64,000 bases of DNA, taken from NCBI GenBank assembly GCA_035566015.1, contig DATMRS010000020.1, positions 186,001-250,000 on the forward strand, read 5' to 3'. Position 1 is the first letter of the stretch, and every line of letters begins with the position of its first letter. The notes beneath the pieces are model-generated. The model ran no database searches. It saw only the letters and a program-made list of their open reading frames with translations, and was not told the DNA's origin. Source of the stretch: DATMRS01 sp035566015. Lineage in GTDB: Bacteria; Pseudomonadota; Alphaproteobacteria; Sphingomonadales; Sphingomonadaceae. The translations under genes and the position numbers were made by a program. Positions 34,674 to 41,971 of this stretch are shown here, piece after piece.

Positions 34674-35921
34674 ATGAAATGCGCAAGAAGCAAGGCCATC
34701 CTTATCACGGGCTCCGCCCTTCTGCTTCTGCTCGGCGGTTGCGAGAGCAATGGCCATTATCGCTATGCGAGCGTCGGCTCCCCCGGCGCTAACGGCGGTG
34801 ACGGTGGCAACGGCGGTAACGGCGGCGACGGCACGGGCAGCGATGGCGGATCGGGCGGAACCGGCGGCACCGGAGGGACCGGAGGGACCGGCGGCACGGG
34901 TGGCAATGGCGGAAACGGGGGCGCGGGCGGCGCCGGCGGGCAGGGCGGCCCGGGCGGGGACAGCGGGCTTTCGGTCGTCACCGATCAACTCCAGCCCGTG
35001 CTGGCGACGGCGGGCAATGCCGTGCTCGCCGTATCGGATGCGCAGGCGGGCCTTACCAAGCCGATCGAAACCGCGATCCCCGCCACCGCGCCGATCACGG
35101 GCACGGTGACGAAGGTCCTCGACGATGCCGGATCGGTGCTCGTCGACGTGGGCGAAGGCCGCGTCCTGTTGGTGGACGGCGTCAAGAGCGTGGTCGGCGA
35201 CGTGCTGACCGTCAATCTCGCCAACAACGATCTGACCTCGCCCGCCAGCGGGACGCAGGGCGCGATCGGCGTCGGCCTCCTGTCCGACGCGCAGCCCAGC
35301 GGCGCGCTGGCTTCGGCCGGCGTGCTGACGGCGGGCCATGCGGTATCGGCCGAGGTGAACGGCATCGCCGGTGTCTCCGTGGCGAACGTCACCGCGCCCG
35401 AGGGCGGCGTCTCGAACAACCTGCTCAACGTCTCGCTGGGCGGCAAGCCCCTGATCGGCGACGGCACGCCGGGCGTCGTCAACGCCTCGCTCCTTCCGGG
35501 TGGACTGCCGACCGGATCGGGCGACGCTGGCGGCGCGCTCAATAACGTGCCCGTGGTCGGCGGCGTCGTCGCGCCGGTGGTCGAGACGGTGGGCCAGGTC
35601 GCCAGCTCGGTGCCCGTCGTCGGGAGCGTCGTCGGTTCCGTAACCGGCGGAACGAGCGGCGGAACACCGGCGGCCGGCGGCGTGCTGGCCCCCGTCTCCG
35701 AAGTGGTGAGCAACGTGCCGGTGGTGGGCGGCCTCGTCTCCGGCGCGACCGGCGGCGGCGCGGCGACGGGAGGCGGCGTGCTCGCGCCCGTCACCGAGGC
35801 GGTCGCCAACGTGCCAGTGGTGGGCGGGCTCGTCTCGGGCCTGACCGGCGGCACGGCGGCCCCGGCCCCGGCATCGGGCGGCGCGGGCAAGTCGCTGCTC
35901 GGCGGGCTGCTGCGCCACTAG
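34674..35921 (+). CDS. glycine-rich, collagen/PGRS-like repeat lipoprotein
   Basis: A 415-residue protein. Residues 1-23 end in the lipobox LLGGC, so the Cys is lipidated. Residues 35-98 are almost entirely GG-X and GGX-GGX repeats (GGTGGTGGTGGTGGTGG, GGNGGNGGAGG). A middle region (100-285) is non-repetitive and beta-like (VLDDAGSVLVDVGEGRVLLV). From residue 290 a degenerate unit of about 35 residues recurs: NVPVVGGLVSG, then TGG, then GGVLAPVTE. Likely surface- or periplasm-exposed. AGGAGG lies upstream of ATG 34674. It precedes a TpsB-type transporter gene. Function unknown. Confidence 0.8.
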   Translation: MKCARSKAILITGSALLLLLGGCESNGHYRYASVGSPGANGGDGGNGGNGGDGTGSDGGSGGTGGTGGTGGTGGTGGNGGNGGAGGAGGQGGPGGDSGLSVVTDQLQPVLATAGNAVLAVSDAQAGLTKPIETAIPATAPITGTVTKVLDDAGSVLVDVGEGRVLLVDGVKSVVGDVLTVNLANNDLTSPASGTQGAIGVGLLSDAQPSGALASAGVLTAGHAVSAEVNGIAGVSVANVTAPEGGVSNNLLNVSLGGKPLIGDGTPGVVNASLLPGGLPTGSGDAGGALNNVPVVGGVVAPVVETVGQVASSVPVVGSVVGSVTGGTSGGTPAAGGVLAPVSEVVSNVPVVGGLVSGATGGGAATGGGVLAPVTEAVANVPVVGGLVSGLTGGTAAPAPASGGAGKSLLGGLLRH

Positions 35922-35950
35922 GGGCACACCCCTCTCCCGCAGAACCTTCC

Positions 35951-36044
35951 CGTCACCCGGCGAAAGCCGGGGCCCATGGACTCGGCTCGTTTCATTACGG
36001 CGCGAGCCGCCCCATGGATTTCCGGCTTTCGCCGGAATGACGGG
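35951..36044. repeat. full-length imperfect palindrome (REP-like)
   Basis: CGTCACCCGGCGAAAGCCGG ... CCATGGACTCGGCTCG ... CGAGCCG ... CCATGG ... CCGGCTTTCGCCGGAATGACG. The arms pair end to end. Related copies lie at 4592-4623 (half), 17565-17660 and 45267-45360. It sits between the lipoprotein and tpsB-like genes. Confidence 0.8.
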
Positions 36045-36097
36045 GAGTGTGGAGGGGCATTCGGACCCTCTCCCCCTCTTTTCAGGTGCTCATCGTC

Positions 36098-37711
36098 ATG
36101 TTGCTCGTTCCCGCGGCAGGGATGCTGCTCGCGGCGCAGGCCGTTTCGCGCCCGCCGCTCCCCTCGACTCCGCTGATCCTCGATCAGGGGCGCGCCGACC
36201 GCATCCAGCCGGTCGCCCCGCCGCAGCCGCGCGGCGCACCGCCCGCCGGCGACGGGCTCGCCCATGTCGACACGGCCGGTTCGGGCGCGCCGATCGCGGG
36301 AATACGCTTTGAAGGCGCCAAAGTGCCCGCCGCCGTGGCGGATGCCGCGCGCGGCTTCATCGGCCAGCCGGCGACGCGCGCGCTGCTCGACAAGCTCGTC
36401 CGCGCCATGTCCGCCGCTTATGCGAAGAGCGACGTCGCGCTCTATACGATCGCCATTCCCGATCAGGACCTGTCGCAAGGCACGGTGCGCGTGCAGGTGG
36501 CCGAGGGTTATATCGAGCGCGTCGTCTATCCTAAGCCGGCAAGCCCGCTGCTCCGCACCTATGCCGCGCGGCTGATGGCCGAAAAGCCGCTGAGCCGCCG
36601 CGCGCTCGAACGCTATCTTTCGCTGATGCGCGACGTGGCGGGCGCGAAGATCGAGGTGCAACTGCTGCGAGGCACCCGGCGCGGCGGTGTCATCCTCTCG
36701 CTCGCCCCGACACGCGAGCATAGCGACTTCGCGGTGGGCTTCGACAATCAGGGGACGCGCGACCTCGGCACCGGCCAGTTGCGGGCCGAAGCCCATGGCT
36801 ACAGCCTCCTGCGCGACGGCGACCGGACCGACCTCACCCTGCTGGGCGCGACCGATCTCAAGCGCTTCCGCTACATCTCCTTCGCCCATGCCACGCCGAT
36901 CGGCGCGGACGGGCTCACCGCCACGCTGTCCGCCGGCTATCTGGAGACACGGCCCCGCCACACCGCGCTTGAAGGCGAGGCGGAAACGATCGGCCTGTCG
37001 CTGGCCTATCCGCTGCTGCGCGGCTATCGAAAGAATCTGTCGATCAGCCTCGGCCTCGACGGGCTCAACAGCGACGCCGCCTATGTCGGATCGCTGATAT
37101 CGTCGGACCGGACGCGCGCGCTGCGCCTCGCCGCCGGCTATTCGAACGTCGGCACGAAAAGCGCGATCAGCGGCGGCCTTACCTTCAGCCACGGCCTCGA
37201 CATATTGGGCGCGCGCAGCCTGGCGGGCATCACCGACACCGTGTTCGACAAAGTGAATGCCCGCGCGACATGGGACCGCCAGATCGGCAAGCGCGTCGTG
37301 TTCCGGCTGCGCGCGAGCGGCCAATATAGCCGCGACCGGCTGGCCGCGTCGGAAGGGTTTGCGATCGGCGGCGCCGATTTCGGCCGCGCCTTTGATTCCG
37401 CGCTGCTGACCGGTGATCGCGGCGCGGCCGGCCTTGTCGAGCTGGCGCTGCGGCCCCGTTTGCCCAAGGCGATCGACGGCAGCGAGCTTTACGGCTTCGT
37501 CGACGGGGCGACGGTACGCATGGCCGGCCGCCTCGGTCAGCACGCCCGCCATTATGATCTCGCCTCGGCGGGCGCGGGGTTGCGCCTCGCCTGGCGCGAC
37601 CGGGGTTCGATCGAGCTGGAAGCCGCGCGCGCCATCGACGATCCCTATGCCGGCTATCGCGGACATTGGCGCATCAATATCGGCTGGCGGCTCTCGCTTC
37701 GTCGGAAATAG
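36098..37711 (+). CDS. TpsB / ShlB-FhaC-HecB-type outer-membrane transporter
   Basis: An Omp85-superfamily exporter of the two-partner secretion type. After a signal peptide (MLLVPAAGMLLAAQAVS) and a Pro-rich linker come POTRA domains (GIRFEGAKVPAAVADAARGF; LSQGTVRVQVAEGYIERVVY; SRRALERYLSLMRDVAGAKI) and a barrel ending INIGWRLSLRRK. No TpsA adhesin/hemolysin with an N-terminal TPS domain is adjacent; the neighbour upstream is the glycine-rich lipoprotein. ATG 36098 is taken; in-frame GTGs at 36047 and 36086 are alternatives, the first touching the REP-like element. Confidence 0.85.
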   Translation: MLLVPAAGMLLAAQAVSRPPLPSTPLILDQGRADRIQPVAPPQPRGAPPAGDGLAHVDTAGSGAPIAGIRFEGAKVPAAVADAARGFIGQPATRALLDKLVRAMSAAYAKSDVALYTIAIPDQDLSQGTVRVQVAEGYIERVVYPKPASPLLRTYAARLMAEKPLSRRALERYLSLMRDVAGAKIEVQLLRGTRRGGVILSLAPTREHSDFAVGFDNQGTRDLGTGQLRAEAHGYSLLRDGDRTDLTLLGATDLKRFRYISFAHATPIGADGLTATLSAGYLETRPRHTALEGEAETIGLSLAYPLLRGYRKNLSISLGLDGLNSDAAYVGSLISSDRTRALRLAAGYSNVGTKSAISGGLTFSHGLDILGARSLAGITDTVFDKVNARATWDRQIGKRVVFRLRASGQYSRDRLAASEGFAIGGADFGRAFDSALLTGDRGAAGLVELALRPRLPKAIDGSELYGFVDGATVRMAGRLGQHARHYDLASAGAGLRLAWRDRGSIELEAARAIDDPYAGYRGHWRINIGWRLSLRRK

Positions 37712-37725
37712 ACAGCCCCCCTCCC

Positions 37726-37747
37726 GTTATATATGGAGATATATATC
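37726..37747. promoter_or_regulatory. AT-rich palindrome upstream of modABC (ModE-box-like)
   Basis: GTTATATATGGAGATATATATC: arms TATATAT (37728-37734) and ATATATA (37739-37745) around GGAG. It resembles the TATA-rich inverted repeats bound by molybdate-responsive ModE. It lies 18 bases before modA. No modE gene is in the window. Confidence 0.6.
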
Positions 37748-37765
37748 AGGGAGCGGGAGTAATCG

Positions 37766-38560
37766 ATGCGAGACTTTGGATCATGGGGGCGCCGCGCGGT
37801 GCTGCGGATGGCGGCGGCGCTGCTGGCGCTCGCCTCGCTGCCCGTCGCGGCGCGGGCGGCGGAGCAGCAGGTACTTGTCTTCGCCGCCGCCAGCCTCACC
37901 GAATCGATGAACGCGGCGGCCGATGCCTATGCCAGCGCCGGCCACCCCCGCCCGGTCATTTCCTTCGCCGCCTCCTCGGCGCTCGCACGGCAGATCGAGA
38001 GAGGCGCGCCCGCGAGCCTGTTCGTCTCCGCCGACGAGGCGTGGATGGATTATCTGGCGACACGCAACCTGCTGGTGCCCGGCAGCCGCGTTTCCTGGCT
38101 CGCCAACAGTCTGGTACTGATCGCGCCCGCCAGCCGGCCGTTCAAGGCGAAGATCGCCCCCGGCTTTCCGCTGACCAAGCTGCTGGATGGCGGCAAGCTC
38201 GCCATGGCCGATCCGGACGCGGTGCCGGCGGGCAAATATGGCAAGGCCGCGCTCACCAAACTGGGCGTCTGGCCGAGCGTCGAAGCGAGCGTCATCCGTG
38301 GGGATTCGGTGCGCGGCGCGCTCCGCTTCGTCGAGACGGGCGCGGCAAGGGCCGGAATCGTCTATGCGACCGAGGCCGCCGCCGCGCGAGACACCGTCCG
38401 CGTCGCCGGCACCTTTCCCGCAAACAGCCATCCGCCGATCAGCTATCCGCTGGCGCTGATCGCCGCACATGCGACGCCCGAAGCCAAGGCGTTCCGGGGA
38501 TGGCTTCTCACCAGGCCGGCCAAGGCGATCTTCGCCCGCTACGGCTTCGTCGTGCAATAA
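37766..38560 (+). CDS. modA: molybdate ABC transporter, periplasmic binding protein
   Basis: A 264-residue binding protein with signal peptide (GRRAVLRMAAALLALASLPVAARAA; the RR hints at possible Tat use) and ModA marks VLVFAAASLTESMNAAADAY, SFAASSALARQIERGAPASL and FVSADEAWMDYL, which carry the Ser/Ala oxyanion contacts. Captures molybdate (or tungstate) for ModBC. First gene of modABC; 18 bases downstream of the AT-rich palindrome. Confidence 0.93.
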   Translation: MRDFGSWGRRAVLRMAAALLALASLPVAARAAEQQVLVFAAASLTESMNAAADAYASAGHPRPVISFAASSALARQIERGAPASLFVSADEAWMDYLATRNLLVPGSRVSWLANSLVLIAPASRPFKAKIAPGFPLTKLLDGGKLAMADPDAVPAGKYGKAALTKLGVWPSVEASVIRGDSVRGALRFVETGAARAGIVYATEAAAARDTVRVAGTFPANSHPPISYPLALIAAHATPEAKAFRGWLLTRPAKAIFARYGFVVQ

Positions 38561-38578
38561 TCCCAAAGGACGGGACCG

Positions 38579-39277
38579 TTGCGCCTGCTGGATTTCTCGC
38601 CCGCCGAGGCGACCGCGATACTGCTGACGCTGAAGGTGGCGGTGGTGAGCGTCGCCGCCAGCCTGCCGTTCGGGGTCGCAATGGCCTATGCGCTGGCGCG
38701 CGGTCGCTTTCCGGGCAAGGCGCTGCTCGACGGGCTGGTCCATCTGCCGCTCGTCCTGCCGCCGGTGGTGATCGGCTATATCCTGCTGCTTCTCTTCTCG
38801 CCGGTGGGGCCGGGCGGCGTGCTGCTCGAACGGCTGTTCGGGATCACCATCGCTTTCCGCTGGACGGGCGCGGCGCTGGCGGCGGCGATCATGGGCTTCC
38901 CGCTGATGGTGCGCGCTATGCGCCTGTCGATCGAGGCGATCGACGAGCGGCTGGAGCTGGCTGCGCGATCGCTGGGGCGAAGCGGCTTTTCGGTATTCTT
39001 CACGATCACCCTGCCGCTGATGGCGCCAGGCATTCTCGCCGGCACGATCCTTGCCTTCGCGCGCGGGCTGGGCGAATTCGGCGCGACGATCACCTTCGTC
39101 TCGAACATTCCCGGCGAGACGCAGACGCTGCCGATCGCAATCTACAGTTTCCTGCAAGTGCCCGGCGCGGACGCGGCGGTGCTGCGGCTGGCGATCCTCG
39201 CCATCCTCCTGTCGCTGGCGAGCCTGTTCGCCTCCGAATGGCTCGCGCGGCGAATCGGGGCGAGGCGAGCGCGATGA
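38579..39277 (+). CDS. modB: molybdate ABC transporter permease
   Basis: A 232-residue inner-membrane permease with five to six helices and the coupling EAA loop in ERLELAARSLGRSGFSVFF (EAA...G variant). LPLVLPPVVIGYILLLLF is typical ModB. Start is TTG 38579 with AAAGGA eight bases upstream; no in-frame ATG fits. Its TGA overlaps the modC ATG (ATGA). Confidence 0.93.
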   Translation: MRLLDFSPAEATAILLTLKVAVVSVAASLPFGVAMAYALARGRFPGKALLDGLVHLPLVLPPVVIGYILLLLFSPVGPGGVLLERLFGITIAFRWTGAALAAAIMGFPLMVRAMRLSIEAIDERLELAARSLGRSGFSVFFTITLPLMAPGILAGTILAFARGLGEFGATITFVSNIPGETQTLPIAIYSFLQVPGADAAVLRLAILAILLSLASLFASEWLARRIGARRAR

Positions 39278-40350
39278 GCTTCGCGATCCACATCGAAAAG
39301 CGGTTCGGCGACCGCGCCTTTCGCTTCCGGTTCCAAACCGGCGCGGGGATCACCGGGGTCGTCGGCCCGTCGGGCGTCGGCAAGACGACCTTGCTCAACC
39401 TGGTCGCCGGTGCGCTGAAACCCGATCAGGGGCGGATCGACGTGGCCGGGCGGGTGCTGTTCGACAGCGCAACCGGCCTGAACCTGCGGCCCGAGCATCG
39501 CCGCGCCGGCTATATCTTTCAGGACGGCCGCCTGTTTCCGCACAAGAGCGTGCGCGCGAACCTGCGTTACGGCATGGACGCGCGCCGGCCGCCGCCGCTC
39601 TCCTTCGACGAGACGGTCGACTTCCTCGGCATAAGGCCGCTGCTCGACCGGCGGCCCGCCGCGCTGTCGGGCGGCGAGGCGCAGCGCGTCGCGATCGGGC
39701 GGGCGCTGCTCTCGGGTCCCTCCTTCCTGCTGATGGACGAGCCGCTCAGCTCGCTCGATCCCGCGCGGCGCGAGGAGATCATGCGGGTAATCGAGCGGCT
39801 GCGTGACAGCTTCGCCCTGCCGATCCTCTACGTCTCGCACGATATCGCGGAGGTGGAGCGGCTGTGCGACCATCTCCTGTTGCTGACGCCCGACGAAAGC
39901 GCGCCCGTCGCCGGGCCGATCGGCGAAATGCTCGCCAATCTGACGCTCCCGCTCGCGCGCGGCGGCGACGCCGCCATGGTCGTGACCGCCGAAATCCTCC
40001 GCCACGATCCCGATTATGACCTCAGCGAATGCCGCATCGACGGCGCGACGCTGCGGATACCCGGCGATCTGGGCGCGCCCGGCACGCGGCGGCGGCTGCG
40101 CATCAAGGCCCGCGACGTCAGCCTCGTCATCGGCGAGCCGGCTGGCACGAGCGTGCTCAACCTGCTGCCGGCGACGATCGCCTCGGTCGAGCAGCTCGAC
40201 CGGAGCCATGTGATCGTCCTGCTCGATCTTGGGCCGGCGCGCCTCCTTTCGGCGATCACGCGCAAATCCTGGGATATGCTGGGGTTGGCCATCGGACAGG
40301 CCGTGCTCGCGCAGGTGAAAGCGGTCGCGCTGGGAAGCGAAAGCGGCTGA
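39274..40350 (+). CDS. modC: molybdate ABC transporter ATPase
   Basis: A 358-residue ATPase: Walker A GPSGVGKTTL, signature LSGGEAQRVAIGRAL, Walker B LLMDEPLSSLD and H-loop YVSHD, then a C-terminal TOBE (molybdate-binding) region from about residue 280 (GTSVLNLLPATIASVEQLDR). Energises molybdate import through ModB. ATG 39274 overlaps the modB stop; the frame is open far upstream but that part is antisense-quality noise across modA/modB. Confidence 0.93.
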   Translation: MSFAIHIEKRFGDRAFRFRFQTGAGITGVVGPSGVGKTTLLNLVAGALKPDQGRIDVAGRVLFDSATGLNLRPEHRRAGYIFQDGRLFPHKSVRANLRYGMDARRPPPLSFDETVDFLGIRPLLDRRPAALSGGEAQRVAIGRALLSGPSFLLMDEPLSSLDPARREEIMRVIERLRDSFALPILYVSHDIAEVERLCDHLLLLTPDESAPVAGPIGEMLANLTLPLARGGDAAMVVTAEILRHDPDYDLSECRIDGATLRIPGDLGAPGTRRRLRIKARDVSLVIGEPAGTSVLNLLPATIASVEQLDRSHVIVLLDLGPARLLSAITRKSWDMLGLAIGQAVLAQVKAVALGSESG

Positions 40351-40476
40351 TGGCCGCCTATAATGGAGATTGTTGTCCCCCAACAAAATCACGCTTACAA
40401 AGTCTACTCATTTAGTTAGATTTACAGACAGGCCGGCGACACCGCCCGCCACAGATAGAGTACAGGGAGTTTTACG
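40351..40476. other. intergenic modC / porin with small hairpin
   Basis: Contains TTGTTG-tcccc-CAACAA (40370-40386), a 6-bp stem followed by AATC, possibly a weak terminator for modABC, then an AT-rich stretch (40400-40430) likely to hold the porin promoter. No Pho-box match that I would defend. AGGGAG precedes the porin start. Confidence 0.4.
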
Positions 40477-41889
40477 ATGCGACCCTTCCTTTTCACGGGC
40501 GTGGCGCTGCTGGCGCTCGCCCCCGCCACCGCCTTCGCGCAAGCCGCGGCGCCGCCTGCCAGCAACGACGCCATTCTCGAACGGCTGAACGCGCTGGAAG
40601 CGAAGGTCGCGACGCTTGAGGCGCGCAATGCCGAGTTGGAGGCGCAGGCCGCCAAGACAGACGATCGCGTCAAGACCGTCGAGGTCAAGACCGCCAAGGC
40701 GGTCCAGCCGGACGTCGCGCCGACCTTCTCCGATCCCGACGGCAATTTCACCTTCCATCCGCGCGGCATGATCGAGCTGGATTACGCCGCTTATAATGAG
40801 CGCGCGGGCGGCTATCGCTTCAATGACGGGACGGACGTTCGCCGCGGCCGCTTCGGCTTCGACGGCACCTTCTTCAAGAAGTTCCGCTACCGCATCGATG
40901 CAGAATATGTGAAAAATTCGGTCAATCTGCTCGACGCCTATATCCAATATGCGCCGAGCGCCGACTGGCTGCTGACGGTGGGCCAGCACAAAGCGCCGTT
41001 CGGCCTCGAAGGCAACACGTCGGACGCCTTCAACACCTTCCTCGAACGCGGCATGGCGAACGCGGCCTTCGGCGCGGTCGGCGCCGAGCGGCGGGTGGGC
41101 GCGAGCCTCGGTTTTGCCGACAAGCACCTTACCGCGACCATCGGCCTGTTCGGCGCGGCCGAAGGCGTGCAGCGCAACGCGGCGACGCCCGGCGAGACGC
41201 GAGGCGTCAACGGCCGCGTCACTTGGGAGCCGATTTCGGAACCCGGCAAGGTACTGCACGTCGGCGCGTCGGGCTATCATGTCAGCCATTTCGCGAACAA
41301 TACGATCAGCAGCCTGGGCGACCGGCCCAATACGCGCGTCGACGGCGGACGGATCGAATCGATCAACATCACCGGCACCGCGCCGGTGGGTGGCCCCGAG
41401 ACGGGAGCGAAAGCCGCGACCTATCTCGGCGCCGAGGCCGCGGCGGTCTACGGCCCCTTCTCGGTGCAGGGCGAGTATAATCATCTGTCGATCGATCGTT
41501 TCGGCGACGCCTCGACGCTCGATTTCGACGGCTTCTACGTATATGGCAGCCTCTTCCTCACCGGGGAATCGCGCACCTTCCGCAAGGGCGTCGTCGATCG
41601 GCTGAAGCCGCATGCCAATTTCGATCCGGCCAAGGGAACATGGGGCGCGGTGGAGCTGGCGCTGCGCTACGACCAGCTCGATCTCACCGATCTCGATTTC
41701 TCGCCGCTGTCGCACAAGGCGCAGACGTTCACCGGCGCGGTCAACTGGTATCTCAATCCCAATCTGAAGCTGATGTTCAACTATATCCGCTTCAAGGGCA
41801 CCAACTCGCCGTTGGTCGAGCAGCCCGAGCTTAACGGGACGACCGCCAGGGGCGACGCCTTCGCGACGCGCCTCCATCTCGACTTCTAA
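40477..41889 (+). CDS. OprO/OprP-type phosphate-selective porin family protein
   Basis: A 470-residue outer-membrane porin. Signal peptide MRPFLFTGVALLALAPATAFAQ, a short coiled coil (ILERLNALEAKVATLEARNA and following, residues 31-55) that fits the trimer base, then the porin O/P barrel (FHPRGMIELDYAAYNERAGG, RRGRFGFDGTFFKKFRYRID, VGQHKAPFGLEG), ending TRLHLDF with terminal Phe. Family members pass phosphate or polyphosphate; selectivity here is not shown. It follows modABC but is probably separately transcribed. Confidence 0.88.
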   Translation: MRPFLFTGVALLALAPATAFAQAAAPPASNDAILERLNALEAKVATLEARNAELEAQAAKTDDRVKTVEVKTAKAVQPDVAPTFSDPDGNFTFHPRGMIELDYAAYNERAGGYRFNDGTDVRRGRFGFDGTFFKKFRYRIDAEYVKNSVNLLDAYIQYAPSADWLLTVGQHKAPFGLEGNTSDAFNTFLERGMANAAFGAVGAERRVGASLGFADKHLTATIGLFGAAEGVQRNAATPGETRGVNGRVTWEPISEPGKVLHVGASGYHVSHFANNTISSLGDRPNTRVDGGRIESINITGTAPVGGPETGAKAATYLGAEAAAVYGPFSVQGEYNHLSIDRFGDASTLDFDGFYVYGSLFLTGESRTFRKGVVDRLKPHANFDPAKGTWGAVELALRYDQLDLTDLDFSPLSHKAQTFTGAVNWYLNPNLKLMFNYIRFKGTNSPLVEQPELNGTTARGDAFATRLHLDF

Positions 41890-41971
41890 ACACGGAGCAG
41901 GTTGCCAGTTGAGGCCGGACGGCTAAGATGCCGCGCGTCCGCCGTCCGGCCCTTCCAACGGAAAGTCATTC

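Noticed and set aside
34776..34970. Possible minisatellite or CRISPR-like array in the glycine-rich gene
   Set aside because: The short GGX repeats stay in frame inside a lipoprotein gene; there are no spacers of constant length.
37666..39273. Open frame extending upstream of modC through modA and modB
   Set aside because: The upstream part lies out of frame over modA and modB; only the segment from ATG 39274 has ABC ATPase motifs.
40390..40440. Pho box before the OprO/P porin
   Set aside because: AT-rich and with TTACA-like words, but no 7-4-7 direct repeat close to the consensus.
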